Source: Hydrogenophaga intermedia (lineage in GTDB: Bacteria; Pseudomonadota; Gammaproteobacteria; Burkholderiales; Burkholderiaceae_C). From it: a stretch of 56,755 nt of DNA. The position numbers were made by a program, and so were the translations under genes. Each line of letters begins with the position of its first letter. Positions within the stretch are counted from its first letter, which is position 1. The DNA lies in the NCBI RefSeq assembly GCF_000723405.1, contig NZ_CCAE010000027.1, positions 1 to 56,755 on the forward strand, written 5' to 3'. A model generated the notes under the pieces. It saw only the letters and a program-made list of their open reading frames with translations, had not been told where the DNA came from and made no database searches. Positions 1 to 9,563 of this stretch are shown here, piece by piece.

Positions 1-696
1 CCGCCGTCCCCGCCGCGTAGAACCATCTTCAACACGCCGTCATCAACGGCGCAAGGTGGGTTCGCGGAACGTTTACAGAACAGTTCGAAGTACTCGCGAT
101 GCTCCCAGTCGGTGACGGGGTCGCCCGCCATGTCCACGTCGGCGCCTTCGGCGGCCACGAAGCGCGCCCATTCGCTGCGCCGCAGGTGCAGCCAGTAGTG
201 GATGAACTCTTCGCCGAAGGCTTCGCGGAAGAAGCTGGAGCCCTCCAGCACGTCCAGCGCCTCGGCCAGGTTGCGCGGCAGGATCGGAACGTCGGCGGCA
301 TAGGGCGTTTCCTGCAGAGGGCCGGGATCGAGTTGGCGACGAATGCCATCGATCCCCGAGAAGAGCTGCGAGGCCAGATACAGGTAGGGGTTGGCCGCCG
401 GCTCGCCGACCCGGTTTTCCACACGGCTGGCTGAGTCTTCTGGGGCGGCGATCACGCGCGCCATGGCGGCGCGGTTGTCCTCGGCCCAGGTCACCCGATC
501 CGGGGCCAGAGAGAACGGGCGTCGGCGTCGGTAGCCGTTAACCGTGGGGGTGGTGAAGCTGGAGGCCGCACAGGCATGTTTGAGCAGGCCACCGACATAG
601 GCCCGGCCCAGCGCCGACAGCGGCTCGCCCGTCTGCGGAACGAAGGCATTGACGCCGGAGTCGCGCGCCGCCAGCGACTGGTGCAGCCACAGACAT
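1..696 (-). pseudogene. Glutamine synthetase family protein, C-terminal fragment
   Basis: The minus-strand frame reads about 225 codons of the catalytic domain of a glutamine synthetase (ATP-dependent ligation of ammonia or an amine to glutamate). Recognisable pieces are HQSL near the 5' side, PTVNGYRR, the ENRVGEPAANPYLYLA block around 350-430, and a C-terminus WEHREYFELF. Everything upstream of HQSL (the N-terminal beta-grasp domain and first metal ligands) is missing: at about 685-696 the frame runs into foreign sequence and hits a stop shortly beyond. At the other end the frame stays open to base 1, so the true stop is not visible. It cannot be an active enzyme as it stands. The subfamily (GlnA or PuuA-like) cannot be fixed. 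Confidence 0.75.
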
Positions 697-1855
697 GAGT
701 CTCAGAGCTCCTTGCTGGCTGACTCCTTCGTGGTCCATCTACTCTGGCAGCTCCGTCAACGTCGAACTCCTGGACCTGCTCCAGAAGGCGACAGGCCAGT
801 CGCTGGGCATGACGACCTTGGTTCGATTTGCCCACACGCTTTCCTTCTGCAAACTTCTCAACCATTCGAACTCCGGCCACGTCAGATACTGTCCGCTCTG
901 CTTCGAAGAAGACCTCAAGGCCAAGAAGCTCCCGTACGGGCGCCTTCTGTGGGAGCTCAGGGGAGTCGACTGTTGTATCACTCACGGGGTAAGGCTTCAT
1001 GCCACCAGCGGGTGCTGGGCTGACGTTGGTAAGCGCCTCGCTCTTCAAGAGAGACCACGTGCCATTGGGGTGTGCCCAGACTGCGGAAGTATCGGGCGCC
1101 AATGCGAGAAGCCCGTGCTTGCGAAAGCCGAGGCGTCAGATATTGTCATTGCCACCTGCCTTGCCAACGTGCTCGCGCTCAGCGAGCAGGAGTGTGCGAG
1201 CATCGACCGCGAGTCCGTGCGCGAGGGAGTTCGGGCGTTGGTGAACCATCAGTTCAACGGCAACTCGAACGCTGCAGCAGATGCGGCGGGAGTTGGCCGT
1301 GGAACCATGTGCAACTGGCACAAGAACGATGGCACTTTCAACTTTGCGTCACTGGCGCAGTTGAGCATCGCCGGCAAGGTTGACCTGTCCAGAATGCTTA
1401 AAGGTGAACTGTTCCTCACTGAGGGCGATGTACCGCCTCAAGAACTCAGGAGGCGGCTTGGCCGGGCCTATGTTCGCTCCAACACCACCGACGTCGACAT
1501 GGTGCGGCACCTCAAAGAGGCTCTCGAGCAGGACGAGACACCTACTTTGAACAAGGTCGCAACTTCGCTGGGCGTCTCGATTCCTGCCCTACGGGCGAGC
1601 GCCCCTGCTCTCGCCAAGGCTCTCGTCGCCAAGAACCAGGTAGCCAAGGAGGCTCACCGTGGCAACGTCTACTTGGATGCAGCTCGAACCTACTTGCGGA
1701 CTCGCCAGGCACTTGTGGACAGTGGCAAGACCGTCAACCAGAAGAACCTGCAAGTTCATTCTGGCCTCAGCGCGGACCTGGAGAGACAAGGTCCGAGGTA
1801 CCGGGCCTTGCAAGCCGTCATAGCAACGCCTGAAAAGTTCGAGCTCAAGTACTGA
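695..1855 (+). CDS. TniQ-like transposition protein, probably N-terminally truncated
   Basis: A 386-residue product with two zinc-binding clusters typical of TniQ/TnsD target-selection proteins: CPLC at 66-69 followed by a C-x-x-H pair at 94-97 (CITHG), then CPDC at 127-130. The C-terminal half has helix-turn-helix-like stretches (AADAAGVGRGTMCNW; VATSLGVSIPALRAS). TniQ proteins couple the AAA+ regulator (TniB/TnsC) of Tn7/Tn5053-type elements to a target; no transposase or ATPase gene is nearby. The first 20 residues lack the usual TniQ opening and begin exactly where the glutamine synthetase fragment is broken, so the present ATG at 695 is probably an accidental start. Base composition is visibly less GC-rich than the neighbours, suggesting transfer. 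Confidence 0.6.
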   Translation: MSLRAPCWLTPSWSIYSGSSVNVELLDLLQKATGQSLGMTTLVRFAHTLSFCKLLNHSNSGHVRYCPLCFEEDLKAKKLPYGRLLWELRGVDCCITHGVRLHATSGCWADVGKRLALQERPRAIGVCPDCGSIGRQCEKPVLAKAEASDIVIATCLANVLALSEQECASIDRESVREGVRALVNHQFNGNSNAAADAAGVGRGTMCNWHKNDGTFNFASLAQLSIAGKVDLSRMLKGELFLTEGDVPPQELRRRLGRAYVRSNTTDVDMVRHLKEALEQDETPTLNKVATSLGVSIPALRASAPALAKALVAKNQVAKEAHRGNVYLDAARTYLRTRQALVDSGKTVNQKNLQVHSGLSADLERQGPRYRALQAVIATPEKFELKY

Positions 1856-1886
1856 AAAGTTCGTTTGCCCGGATCGGCCAAAAAGA

Positions 1887-1916
1887 AACGGAGTGGACCT
1901 CTCGGCTCACTCCGTT
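1887..1916 (-). terminator. Rho-independent terminator, probably bidirectional
   Basis: A 9-bp perfect stem AACGGAGTG/CACTCCGTT closes a 12-nt loop. On the minus strand it is followed by a T-rich tail (TCTTTTT), fitting the end of the transcript carrying tRNA-fMet and the alpha operon. The plus-strand tail is weaker (CTGTTTG) but could also end the TniQ-like transcript. Between it and the tRNA (1917-2036) I see no gene. Confidence 0.7.
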
Positions 1917-2036
1917 CTGTTTGATATCAAGGACTTACCTATACATCAGTGCCGGATCCCGTCAACCATATCTGGTCGTTTTCCGCCATCGGCTGCCGGA
2001 ATCCACACTCATTGACAAGCAAGTGCTTGATTTTGT

Positions 2037-2113
<77 letters not shown>

Positions 2114-2124
2114 TCAAGCCAAAA

Positions 2125-2133
2125 ATTATATCA
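2125..2133 (-). promoter_or_regulatory. Extended -10 promoter of tRNA-fMet, overlapping the rplQ stop
   Basis: On the minus strand the rplQ stop codon TGA runs directly into TATAAT, giving the extended -10 motif TG-n-TATAAT. It ends 11 nt before the first base of the tRNA, a suitable distance for a start site a few bases upstream of the mature 5' end. No good -35 is visible inside rplQ, which fits an extended -10 promoter. Confidence 0.6.
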
Positions 2134-2526
2134 CGCTTTGTCCGCGTCACCGGCCTCTGCCGCCGGCTCGGCGCGATCAACCAGTTCCACCAGGGCCATG
2201 GGTGCGTTGTCGCCGACGCGGAAACCCATCTTGAGAATGCGGGTGTAGCCGCCCGGACGGGCCTTGAAACGCGGGCCGAGTTCGTTGAAGAGCTTGACCA
2301 CCACATCGCGATCGCGCAGGCGGTTAAAGGCCAGGCGGCGGTTGGCCACCGTGGGCTCCTTGGCCAGGGTGATCATGGGCTCGACAACGCGGCGCAGTTC
2401 CTTGGCCTTGGGCAGTGTGGTCTTGATGGCTTCGTGCGTGAGCAGCGAATTCATCATGTTGCGCAGCATCGCCAAGCGGTGCTCGCTGGTTCGGTTGAGT
2501 TTGCGAAGTCCGTGTCCGTGACGCAT
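2131..2526 (-). CDS. rplQ: 50S ribosomal protein L17
   Basis: A 131-residue protein with the conserved L17 opening [17 protein letters not shown] and the [17 protein letters not shown] block. L17 sits near the peptide exit tunnel. The C-terminal tail ([16 protein letters not shown]) is an acidic extension common in betaproteobacteria. It is the last protein gene of the alpha operon, 91 bp after rpoA, with a Shine-Dalgarno AAAGGAA before ATG 2526. Its stop codon is part of the promoter for the downstream initiator tRNA. Confidence 0.98.
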   Translation of the reverse strand: MRHGHGLRKLNRTSEHRLAMLRNMMNSLLTHEAIKTTLPKAKELRRVVEPMITLAKEPTVANRRLAFNRLRDRDVVVKLFNELGPRFKARPGGYTRILKMGFRVGDNAPMALVELVDRAEPAAEAGDADKA

Positions 2527-2548
2527 GGTGTTTCCTTTCCGTCTTTTG

Positions 2549-2574
2549 CCGCCGGCCGGATCAGGTACCGGCGG
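2549..2574 (-). repeat. Intercistronic stem-loop rpoA/rplQ
   Basis: CCGCCGG and CCGGCGG form a 7-bp GC stem around a 12-nt loop in the rpoA-rplQ gap. There is no T-run, so mRNA stabilisation or processing is likelier than termination. Confidence 0.4.
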
Positions 2575-2617
2575 TTCGTCATGGTCTGGCCCGAAGGCTC
2601 AGTGGGTTGAAAAACGA

Positions 2618-3601
2618 TCAGTGCTTGTCGAGACCGGCGGGCGGCCAGTTCTCGAGCTTCATGCCCAATGTGAGGCCACGCGAGGCCAGCACTTCCTTGA
2701 TCTCGTTGAGCGACTTGCGACCCAGGTTCGGGGTCTTGAGCAGCTCGTTCTCGGTGCGTTGGATCAGGTCACCGATGTAGTAGATGTTTTCGGCCTTCAG
2801 GCAGTTCGCAGAACGCACGGTGAGTTCGAGCTCATCCACCGGACGCAGAAGGATCGGATCGAACTGCTGCGAGCTGCGCTGCTGGGGTGCCTCGGTGAAG
2901 AGGTCAGCGCCTTCGAGCTGGGCGAACACCGCCAACTGCTCGACCAGGATCTTGGCCGAGGCGCGCACGGCTTCTTCGGGACCGATCGAGCCGTTGGTCT
3001 CGATCTCGAGCACCAGTTTGTCGAGGTCGGTGCGCTGCTCGACGCGCGCGCTTTCTACGGTGTAGCTCACGCGCTTGACGGGCGAGAAGGAAGCGTCCAG
3101 CACGATTCGGCCGATCGAACGGGCGACTTCGTCACCGCGGCGCAGGGTGCCCGGCACGTAGCCACGGCCCTTCTCGACCTTGATCTGCATGTCGAGCTTG
3201 GCGCCAGCGGACAGCGTGGCGATGACGTGGTCCGGATTGACGATCTCCACATCGTGCGGCGTCTGGATGTCGGCCGCCGTAACGACGCCTTCACCGTCCT
3301 TGCGCAGACTCAATGTCACCTCGTCGCGGTTGTGGAGCTTGAACACCACGCCCTTAAGGTTGAGCAGCAGGTTGACTACGTCTTCCTGCACACCGTCGAT
3401 GGAGGAGTACTCATGCACCACGCCGGCTATGGTCACTTCAGTGGGCGCATGCCCCACCATGGACGACAGCAACACACGGCGCAGTGCATTGCCGAGGGTG
3501 TGCCCGTAGCCACGCTCGAAGGGCTCCAGGGTGACCTTGGCGCGATTGGCCGAGAGTTGCTCGACGTTGATGGACTTGGGCTTGAGCAGGTTATTCAGCA
3601 T
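2618..3601 (-). CDS. rpoA: DNA-directed RNA polymerase alpha subunit
   Basis: A 327-residue protein of normal length. The N-terminal domain (about 1-230: [26 protein letters not shown], dimerisation and beta/beta' assembly) is joined by a short linker to the C-terminal domain (about 250-327) carrying the DNA and activator contact helices ([41 protein letters not shown]). It is a core enzyme subunit and lies in the usual alpha-operon place between rpsD and rplQ. The 105-bp gap after rpsD contains a perfect palindrome (3669-3690). Confidence 0.99.
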   Translation of the reverse strand: MLNNLLKPKSINVEQLSANRAKVTLEPFERGYGHTLGNALRRVLLSSMVGHAPTEVTIAGVVHEYSSIDGVQEDVVNLLLNLKGVVFKLHNRDEVTLSLRKDGEGVVTAADIQTPHDVEIVNPDHVIATLSAGAKLDMQIKVEKGRGYVPGTLRRGDEVARSIGRIVLDASFSPVKRVSYTVESARVEQRTDLDKLVLEIETNGSIGPEEAVRASAKILVEQLAVFAQLEGADLFTEAPQQRSSQQFDPILLRPVDELELTVRSANCLKAENIYYIGDLIQRTENELLKTPNLGRKSLNEIKEVLASRGLTLGMKLENWPPAGLDKH

Positions 3602-3668
3602 TCAGACTTCCTTCAGTACCCTCGGCTCGTTACACCGATAAGGCAGACGGAGCATGGAATGGCCCGGG

Positions 3669-3690
3669 AGGCACAGCGTACGCTGTGCCT
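3669..3690. repeat. Perfect 22-bp palindrome between rpsD and rpoA
   Basis: The arms are AGGCACAGCGT and its exact reverse complement, with no spacer. As RNA it would form a stem of 8-9 bp with a small loop. No T-run follows on the minus strand, so it is not an intrinsic terminator. Position suggests control of the rpsD/rpoA ratio by mRNA processing or stability. Confidence 0.55.
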
Positions 3691-3706
3691 GACCGGGGAC
3701 GGGGTA

Positions 3707-4330
3707 TTAACGAGAATAGAGTTCGACAATGAGCGACTCGTTGATGTCCGAGCCGAACTCATCGCGATCCGGGGCTTTCTTGAAGACGCCTTCGACCTTG
3801 TCGACGGACACGTCAACCCAGCCGGGGAAACCGATCTGCTTGGCCAGCTCGAGGGCTTCGATCACGCGGGCCTGCTTCTTGGACTTCTCGCGCACGGCAA
3901 CCACGTCACCGGCCTTCACCAGGAAAGACGGAATGTTGACCGGCTGACCGTTCACGACGATGGCCTTGTGCGACACGATCTGGCGCGCTTCGGCGCGGGT
4001 GGAAGCGAAGCCCATGCGAAACACCACGTTGTCAAGGCGCGACTCAAGCAGGAACAGCAAGTTGGCGCCAGTGTTGCCGCGACGGCGGTCGGCTTCGGCG
4101 AAATAGCGACGGAACTGGCGCTCCAGCACGCCATAGGTGCGCTTGACCTTCTGCTTCTCGCGCAGCTGCACGCCGAAGTCGGAGGTGCGCTGACCCGAGG
4201 TGCGGCCGTGCTGGCCGGGCTTGGAGTCGAACTTGGCCTTGTCGCTGATTGAGCGGCGCGCGCTCTTGAGCAGCAGGTCACTGGCTTCGCGACGGGAAAG
4301 TTTGGCCTTGGGGCCGAGGTAACGTGCCAC
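3707..4330 (-). CDS. rpsD: 30S ribosomal protein S4
   Basis: A 207-residue protein starting at GTG 4330 ([25 protein letters not shown]), preceded by a Shine-Dalgarno AAGGAA at good spacing. The frame stays open upstream but that part lacks S4 homology. The S4 domain is at about 98-160 ([33 protein letters not shown]). S4 nucleates 30S assembly on 16S rRNA and, in enteric bacteria, represses the alpha operon and acts as an antiterminator. Here a terminator-like hairpin (4417-4447) separates it from rpsK, so its expression may be uncoupled from the upstream ribosomal genes. Confidence 0.98.
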   Translation of the reverse strand: MARYLGPKAKLSRREASDLLLKSARRSISDKAKFDSKPGQHGRTSGQRTSDFGVQLREKQKVKRTYGVLERQFRRYFAEADRRRGNTGANLLFLLESRLDNVVFRMGFASTRAEARQIVSHKAIVVNGQPVNIPSFLVKAGDVVAVREKSKKQARVIEALELAKQIGFPGWVDVSVDKVEGVFKKAPDRDEFGSDINESLIVELYSR

Positions 4331-4382
4331 GTTGATTTCCTTTTGTTTCTGCCGCAACCCACAGCGGGCCGTGATTGCGGGA

Positions 4383-4398
4383 GCCATCCCGCGATGGC
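4383..4398 (-). repeat. Leader stem-loop upstream of rpsD
   Basis: GCCATC-CCGC-GATGGC forms a compact 6-bp hairpin in the rpsK-rpsD gap, between the terminator-like structure and the rpsD start. Part of a possible S4 control region; its function is inferred from position only. Confidence 0.4.
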
Positions 4399-4416
4399 GG
4401 GGGCGGTGGGCTTAGC

Positions 4417-4447
4417 AAAAATGCCACCGCAGCGTGACTGCGGTGGC
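4417..4447 (-). terminator. Terminator or attenuator between rpsK and rpsD
   Basis: A perfect 10-bp stem GCCACCGCAG/CTGCGGTGGC with a 5-nt loop, followed on the minus strand by ATTTTTGC. It has all the parts of an intrinsic terminator but lies inside the alpha operon, upstream of rpsD, rpoA and rplQ. Partial readthrough, antitermination, or a second promoter in the 50-85 nt before rpsD would be needed to express rpoA. Confidence 0.7.
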
Positions 4448-4500
4448 GCTCGAAGAACCCAGCATTCTAGCGCGAAGCCAGAACCAGGGTGACAGCTGTC

Positions 4501-4905
4501 TCAGATGCGACGACGCTTCTGGGGACGGCAGCCGTTGTGGGGCACAGGCGTCACGTCGGAAATCGACGTGATTCGGATGCCGAGGGCGCCCAAGGCGCGC
4601 ACCGAAGACTCGCGACCTGGACCCGGACCCTTGATTTCGACGTCGAGGTTCTTGATGCCCTGTTCCATCGCGGCACGGCCGGCCACTTCGGAGGCCACTT
4701 GGGCCGCAAACGGGGTCGACTTGCGCGAACCCTTGAAGCCCTGGCCACCCGACGATGCCCACGACAGCGCATTGCCCTGGCGGTCGGTGATGGTGATGAT
4801 GGTGTTGTTGAACGACGCGTGCACGTGAGCAATGCCGTCCGCAATGTTCTTGCGGACCTTCTTGCGAACGCGGGCTGCGGCGCTGCTGGAGGGGGACTTG
4901 GCCAT
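4501..4905 (-). CDS. rpsK: 30S ribosomal protein S11
   Basis: A 134-residue protein with the S11 core [36 protein letters not shown] and the conserved tail [19 protein letters not shown]11 lies in the platform of the 30S subunit by the 3' end of 16S rRNA. Start ATG 4905 follows rpsM after 18 bp. The 170-bp gap after its stop is unusually long for this cluster and contains the attenuator-like hairpin at 4417-4447. Confidence 0.98.
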   Translation of the reverse strand: MAKSPSSSAAARVRKKVRKNIADGIAHVHASFNNTIITITDRQGNALSWASSGGQGFKGSRKSTPFAAQVASEVAGRAAMEQGIKNLDVEIKGPGPGRESSVRALGALGIRITSISDVTPVPHNGCRPQKRRRI

Positions 4906-4923
4906 GGTTTTCCTTCGAACCGA

Positions 4924-5289
4924 TTACTTCTTCAGCGACTGAGCCGCCTTGCGCGGACCCTTACGCGTGCGCGCATTGGTCTTCGTGCGCTGGCCACGCA
5001 TCGGCAGGCCGCGGCGATGGCGGAAGCCGCGGTAGCAGCCGATGTCCATCAGGCGCTTGATGTTCATGGTGGTCTCGCGACGCAGGTCACCCTCGATGGT
5101 GAACGTGCCCACTTGGTCACGCACCTTCTCGAGCTCCGCATCGGAGAGATCCTTGATCTTCTTGCTGTACGCAATGCCACAGGCGTCGCAGATCTGGCGA
5201 GCGCGGGTGCGGCCGATGCCAAAGATCGCGGTCAAGCCGATTTCGGCGTGCTTGTGCGGCGGAATGTTGATGCCTGCAATACGGGCCAT
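4924..5289 (-). CDS. rpsM: 30S ribosomal protein S13
   Basis: A 121-residue protein opening [30 protein letters not shown], with the C-terminal [22 protein letters not shown] that contacts the P-site tRNA and subunit bridge. Normal length. It follows rpmJ in the spc/alpha junction and precedes rpsK. Confidence 0.98.
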   Translation of the reverse strand: MARIAGINIPPHKHAEIGLTAIFGIGRTRARQICDACGIAYSKKIKDLSDAELEKVRDQVGTFTIEGDLRRETTMNIKRLMDIGCYRGFRHRRGLPMRGQRTKTNARTRKGPRKAAQSLKK

Positions 5290-5311
5290 GTGAATCCTCT
5301 TGACGAATCGA

Positions 5312-5425
5312 TCAGCCTTGACGCTGCTTGTGGCGGGGATCGGTGCAGATCACGCGCACGACACCGTGGCGCTTGATGATCTTGCAGTTGCGGCACATCT
5401 TCTTGACCGAAGCCGAAACTCTCAT
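5312..5425 (-). CDS. rpmJ: 50S ribosomal protein L36
   Basis: A 37-residue protein, [19 protein letters not shown] at the start and ending DPRHKQRQG. It keeps the zinc-ribbon ligands C11, C14, C27 and H32, so it is the zinc-containing (C+) form of L36. Start ATG 5425, 42 bp after infA. The infA-rpmJ-rpsM order is the standard one outside the enteric bacteria. Confidence 0.95.
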   Translation of the reverse strand: MRVSASVKKMCRNCKIIKRHGVVRVICTDPRHKQRQG

Positions 5426-5467
5426 TTTCTTCTCCTAGAAATCCGGTAAACGTTCAAAACAAGCGCT

Positions 5468-5686
5468 TCACTTGGCGCGGAACACGATGCGGGCACGCGT
5501 GAGGTCGTAGGGCGTGAGCTCCACTTTGACCTTGTCGCCTGGCAGGATGCGGATGTAGTGCATGCGCATCTTGCCGGAGATGTGACCGAGGACCACGTGC
5601 CCGTTTTCGAGCTTGACGCGAAAGGTCGCATTGGGAAGGTTTTCGACCACCTCACCCTGCATTTCGATCACGTCGTCCTTGGCCAT
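5468..5686 (-). CDS. infA: Translation initiation factor IF-1
   Basis: A 72-residue OB-fold protein: [20 protein letters not shown] at the start and [16 protein letters not shown] near the end. IF-1 occupies the A site of the 30S subunit and aids IF-2 and IF-3. It starts 3 bp after secY, implying translational coupling. Confidence 0.98.
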   Translation of the reverse strand: MAKDDVIEMQGEVVENLPNATFRVKLENGHVVLGHISGKMRMHYIRILPGDKVKVELTPYDLTRARIVFRAK

Positions 5687-5689
5687 GGT

Positions 5690-7009
5690 TCAGTTGCCGA
5701 GGGAAGTCTTGAAATTCGCCTTTTTCAGCAGCGACTCATATTGCTGCGACATCATGTAGTTTTGCACCTGCGCCATGAAATCCATGGTCACGACCACGAT
5801 GATCAGGAGGGAGGTGCCGCCGAAATAGAACGGCACGTTGTACTCGAGGATCAGGAACTCGGGGAGCAGGCACACCGCGGTGATGTAGATCGCGCCGGCA
5901 AAGGTCAGCCGCAGCAAGATCTTGTCGATGTGGCGCGCGGTTTGATCACCAGGACGAATGCCCGGGATGAACGCGCCACTCTTCTTCAGGTTATCCGCAG
6001 TTTCCCGACTGTTGAAAACCAGGGCGGTATAGAAGAAGCAGAAAAAGATGATCGCCGCAGCGTAGAGCGCCACGTAGATCGGTTGCCCTGGGGACAAGGC
6101 ACTGGCCAAGTCGCGCAGCCAACGGGTCGACTCACCCGTGCTGATCCAACTCACCACCGTGGTGGGCAGCAGGATGATGGACGACGCGAAGATCGGGGGG
6201 ATCACGCCAGCCATGTTCAGCTTGAGTGGCAGGTGCGACGACTGGCCTCCGTAGACTTTATTGCCCACCTGACGGCGCGCGTAGTTCACCAGGATCTTTC
6301 GCTGGCCTCGCTCAACGAACACCACGAAATACGTGACAAGAACCACCAGCGCGATGATGAACAACGCGATGAGCACGTTCATGGCACCGGTGCGGACCAG
6401 TTCCAGCAGACCACCGATGGCGTTCGGCAACCCGGCCACGATGCCGGCGAAGATCAGTAGCGAGATGCCATTGCCCAAGCCACGCTCCGTGATCTGCTCG
6501 CCCAGCCACATCAAAAACATCGTGCCCGCCACCAAGCTCACCACGGCCGTCAGGCGAAATCCCATGCCCGGGTCGATCACGAGCCCCGCCTGGCCTTCCA
6601 GTGCCAAGGCAATGCCCATGGCTTGAAAGATCGCCAGGCCCAGCGTGCCGTAACGCGTGTACTGAGTGATCTTGCGACGCCCTGCCTCACCTTCTTTCTT
6701 CAGCTGCTCGAACGTGGGGACCACGTACGTCATGAGCTGCATGATGATGGAGGCCGAGATGTACGGCATGATGCCCAACGCGAACACGGTGAAACGCGAC
6801 AGTGCGCCACCCGAGAACATGTTGAACAGGCTCAGGATGCCGCCCTGCTGCCCTTGGAAGAGCTGCTGCAGCTGTTCCGGATTGATGCCCGGCACAGGGA
6901 TGTGCGCACCGATGCGGTACACCACCAGCGCCAGCAGCAGGAAAACCAGCCGGCGACGCAGGTCGCCGAACTTACCGGTCTTAGCCAGGGACGGAGAAGC
7001 GGTTGCCAC
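5690..7009 (-). CDS. secY: Preprotein translocase subunit SecY
   Basis: A 439-residue polytopic membrane protein with about ten hydrophobic helices. Landmarks are the N-terminal [26 protein letters not shown], the periplasmic plug region [23 protein letters not shown], and cytoplasmic loop [11 protein letters not shown]. It forms the channel of the SecYEG translocon for export and membrane insertion. It sits between rplO and infA at the end of the spc operon. Confidence 0.98.
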   Translation of the reverse strand: MATASPSLAKTGKFGDLRRRLVFLLLALVVYRIGAHIPVPGINPEQLQQLFQGQQGGILSLFNMFSGGALSRFTVFALGIMPYISASIIMQLMTYVVPTFEQLKKEGEAGRRKITQYTRYGTLGLAIFQAMGIALALEGQAGLVIDPGMGFRLTAVVSLVAGTMFLMWLGEQITERGLGNGISLLIFAGIVAGLPNAIGGLLELVRTGAMNVLIALFIIALVVLVTYFVVFVERGQRKILVNYARRQVGNKVYGGQSSHLPLKLNMAGVIPPIFASSIILLPTTVVSWISTGESTRWLRDLASALSPGQPIYVALYAAAIIFFCFFYTALVFNSRETADNLKKSGAFIPGIRPGDQTARHIDKILLRLTFAGAIYITAVCLLPEFLILEYNVPFYFGGTSLLIIVVVTMDFMAQVQNYMMSQQYESLLKKANFKTSLGN

Positions 7010-7032
7010 GAGGTCCTTTCGAACGGGCGTGA

Positions 7033-7470
7033 TCAGGCAGCAGCGATCTTGCCGCCAGCGGCTTCGACAGCGGCCTTCGCGCCCGCGGTCGGCACCACAT
7101 CCTTGAGCGTCACGGCTCGCTTGAGCTCACCCGACTTGATCAGCTTCACCCGCTTGGTCAGTTGCGGCACCAGGCCCAACTGCTTTAGCGTGAGCACGTC
7201 GATGTCGGTGGCCTCGATGGCGTCGATCTGGTCCAGCGTCACTTCGGCGTTGAACTGCAGTTGCGCCGACTTGAAGCCGCGCTTGGGCAGACGACGCTGC
7301 AGAGGCATCTGGCCGCCTTCGAAGCCGACCTTGTGATAACCACCGGCACGCGATTTCTGGCCCTTATGGCCACGGCCCGCGGTCTTGCCCAGGCCCGAAC
7401 CGATGCCACGGCCGACGCGCCGCTTGGCGTGCTTGGCGCCGTCAGCCGGCTTGATGTTGTTGAGTTCCAT
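7033..7470 (-). CDS. rplO: 50S ribosomal protein L15
   Basis: A 145-residue protein, starting [26 protein letters not shown] (read from the visible frame) with the glycine/lysine-rich N-terminal tail that threads into 23S rRNA and a globular C-terminal domain. 14 bp after rpmD and 23 bp before secY. Confidence 0.97.
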   Translation of the reverse strand: MELNNIKPADGAKHAKRRVGRGIGSGLGKTAGRGHKGQKSRAGGYHKVGFEGGQMPLQRRLPKRGFKSAQLQFNAEVTLDQIDAIEATDIDVLTLKQLGLVPQLTKRVKLIKSGELKRAVTLKDVVPTAGAKAAVEAAGGKIAAA

Positions 7471-7484
7471 GTCGTCGTCTCCGA

Positions 7485-7667
7485 TCAGAGGACTTTGACC
7501 AGGTAGCTGATCTTGTTGATCATGCCGCGCACGGCCGGGGTGTCCTGCAGTTCGCTGGTGCTATTGAGCTTGCGCAAACCCAGACCACGCGCGGTGGCAC
7601 GGTGATCCTCTTTGCAGCCGATGAGGCTGCGCACGAGCTGGACCTTGACGGTATTCGTGTTGCTCAT
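7485..7667 (-). CDS. rpmD: 50S ribosomal protein L30
   Basis: A 60-residue protein with the L30 signature [32 protein letters not shown]. Binds 5S/23S rRNA near domain II. Follows rpsE by 11 bp. Confidence 0.96.
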   Translation of the reverse strand: MSNTNTVKVQLVRSLIGCKEDHRATARGLGLRKLNSTSELQDTPAVRGMINKISYLVKVL

Positions 7668-7678
7668 GGTGATTCCTC

Positions 7679-8197
7679 TCAGCCCAGGATGTCCTCGACC
7701 GTCTTGCCGCGCTTGGCGGCAACTTCGGCCGGGGTGGTGGACTTCTCGAGTGCGTCCAGCGTGGCACGCACCAGGTTGTAGGGGTTGCTCGAGCCGTGGC
7801 TCTTGGCCACAACGTCGGTCACTCCCAGCACTTCGAAAACGGCGCGCATCGGACCGCCTGCGATGATGCCAGTACCTTTGACGGCGGGCAGCATCATCAC
7901 GTTGGAGGCACCGTGCTCACCGTGCACCGCGTGGTGCAGCGAGCCGTCCTTGAGCGACACCTTGATCATGTTGCGGCGAGCCTGCTCCATGGCCTTCTGC
8001 ACCGCCACAGGCACTTCACGCGCTTTGCCTTTGCCCATGCCCACGCGGCCATCGCCGTCACCGACGACGGTGAGCGCCGCGAAACCGAGGATGCGACCAC
8101 CCTTGACCACCTTGGTCACGCGGTTGATCGCGATCATCTTCTCGCGCAGACCGTCTTCGTTCGCTTCGTTCTTGATGTTTGCCTGAAACTTAGCCAT
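7679..8197 (-). CDS. rpsE: 30S ribosomal protein S5
   Basis: A 172-residue protein. The N-terminal double-stranded-RNA-binding S5 domain begins [19 protein letters not shown] (about 18-36), and the C-terminal domain includes [16 protein letters not shown]. It helps translational fidelity and mRNA unwinding at the entry channel. Between rplR and rpmD. Confidence 0.98.
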   Translation of the reverse strand: MAKFQANIKNEANEDGLREKMIAINRVTKVVKGGRILGFAALTVVGDGDGRVGMGKGKAREVPVAVQKAMEQARRNMIKVSLKDGSLHHAVHGEHGASNVMMLPAVKGTGIIAGGPMRAVFEVLGVTDVVAKSHGSSNPYNLVRATLDALEKSTTPAEVAAKRGKTVEDILG

Positions 8198-8215
8198 GTC
8201 GTTGATCCCGTTTCA

Positions 8216-8581
8216 TCAGAACTGCAGGCCGGCCTCGCGGGCGGCATCTGCAAGGGCCTTCACGCGGCCGTGGTAGGCAAAGCCAGAACGGTCGAACGCC
8301 ACTTTCTCAATACCGGCGGCCTTGGCCTTTTCGGCGATGCGCTTGCCGATGACGGCAGCAGCTGCGGCGTTGCCGCCCTTGCCGGCAGCCCCGAGTTCGG
8401 CGCGCACTTCCTTCTCGGCCGTGGAGGCCGAGGCGAGGATGCGCGAACCGTCGGCGGACACGACGCTGGCGTAGATGTGCAGGTTGGTGCGATTCACCGT
8501 CAGACGCACTGCGCCTTGCTGGGCGATGCGGATACGGGTCTGACGCGCGCGGCGCAGGCGTTGTTCTTTCTTGGTCAGCAT
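8216..8581 (-). CDS. rplR: 50S ribosomal protein L18
   Basis: A 121-residue protein: [20 protein letters not shown] at the start, with the 5S-rRNA-binding body [28 protein letters not shown] at the end. Together with L5 it anchors 5S rRNA. Spacing to rplF is 11 bp. Confidence 0.97.
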   Translation of the reverse strand: MLTKKEQRLRRARQTRIRIAQQGAVRLTVNRTNLHIYASVVSADGSRILASASTAEKEVRAELGAAGKGGNAAAAAVIGKRIAEKAKAAGIEKVAFDRSGFAYHGRVKALADAAREAGLQF

Positions 8582-8592
8582 GATCGGACTCC

Positions 8593-9126
8593 TTATTTCT
8601 TCTTGGTTTCCTTGATCACGACCTTTTCATCCGCGTAGCGGATGCCCTTGCCCTTGTAGGGCTCGGGTGGACGCACGGCGCGCACTTCGGACGCGATCTG
8701 GCCGACGCGTTGGCGATCGGCACCTTTGATCACGATTTCCGTGGGCGCCGGCGTTTCGACCTTGATGCCAGCGGGCATGTCCATGATCACGGGGTGCGAG
8801 TAGCCCACCGTGAGGTTCAGCTTGGCGCCCTGGGCCTGGGCCTTGAAACCCACGCCCACCAGGCTGAGCTTCTTCTCGAAGCCCTTGTTGACACCGGTGA
8901 CCATGTTGTTGACCAACTGGCGCATGGTGCCCGACATGGCGTTAGCCTCGCGCGACTCATCGACCGGCACAAAGCTCACCTTGCCAGCGTTGATCTCGAT
9001 CTTGACCAGCGCGTTGACGGCCAGACTCAGGGCGCCATTCGCGCCCTTGACATTGATCAGGCCGTCCTTGACGGCGATCTCGACCCCGGTAGGCACCGTG
9101 ATCGGCTGTTTTCCAATACGTGACAT
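8593..9126 (-). CDS. rplF: 50S ribosomal protein L6
   Basis: A 177-residue protein with two L6 repeats and the C-terminal signature [25 protein letters not shown]6 lies at the base of the L7/L12 stalk, near the factor-binding site. Normal length and order. Confidence 0.98.
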   Translation of the reverse strand: MSRIGKQPITVPTGVEIAVKDGLINVKGANGALSLAVNALVKIEINAGKVSFVPVDESREANAMSGTMRQLVNNMVTGVNKGFEKKLSLVGVGFKAQAQGAKLNLTVGYSHPVIMDMPAGIKVETPAPTEIVIKGADRQRVGQIASEVRAVRPPEPYKGKGIRYADEKVVIKETKKK

Positions 9127-9149
9127 TCAGTCTCTCCTCAATGCCAGCA

Positions 9150-9545
9150 TCAGGCGACGTAGCACAGCACTTCACCACCGACACCGGTGGCGCGCGCCTT
9201 GCGATCGGTCATGACACCGCGCGGGGTGGTCACGATCGCCACACCAAGGCCGTTCTGGACCTGGGGGATGGCGTTGCGACCACGGTAGACACGCAGTCCG
9301 GGACGGCTCACGCGCTCGATGCGCTCGATCACGGGACGGCCGGCGTAGTACTTCAAGGTGATGACCAGCTCGCTCTTGCCGCCCTCGTTGACCACTTTGA
9401 AGTCGTCGATGTAGCCCTCGTCCTTCAGGACCTGGGCAATCGCCGCCTTCACCTTCGACGCCGGCATTGCCACGGTGGCCTTTTCGACCATCTGGGCGTT
9501 GCGGACACGGGTCAACATGTCGGCGATAGGATCACTCATGCTCAT
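9150..9545 (-). CDS. rpsH: 30S ribosomal protein S8
   Basis: A 131-residue protein, [18 protein letters not shown] at the start and the signature [36 protein letters not shown] near the end. S8 is a primary 16S rRNA binder and, in E. coli, the translational repressor of the spc operon acting at the rplE start. A second in-frame ATG (third codon) could also be used. Confidence 0.98.
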   Translation of the reverse strand: MSMSDPIADMLTRVRNAQMVEKATVAMPASKVKAAIAQVLKDEGYIDDFKVVNEGGKSELVITLKYYAGRPVIERIERVSRPGLRVYRGRNAIPQVQNGLGVAIVTTPRGVMTDRKARATGVGGEVLCYVA

Positions 9546-9563
9546 GTGGGGTTCTCCTAAGGC

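Noticed and set aside
1..1855. A Tn7-type insertion at its standard attachment site
   Set aside because: The broken gene is a glutamine synthetase, not glmS, the break is internal to the gene, and no TnsABC or end repeats are present.
2525..4252. A 575-codon plus-strand frame across rpoA and rpsD
   Set aside because: Exactly opposite highly conserved ribosomal and polymerase genes; long only because of GC bias.
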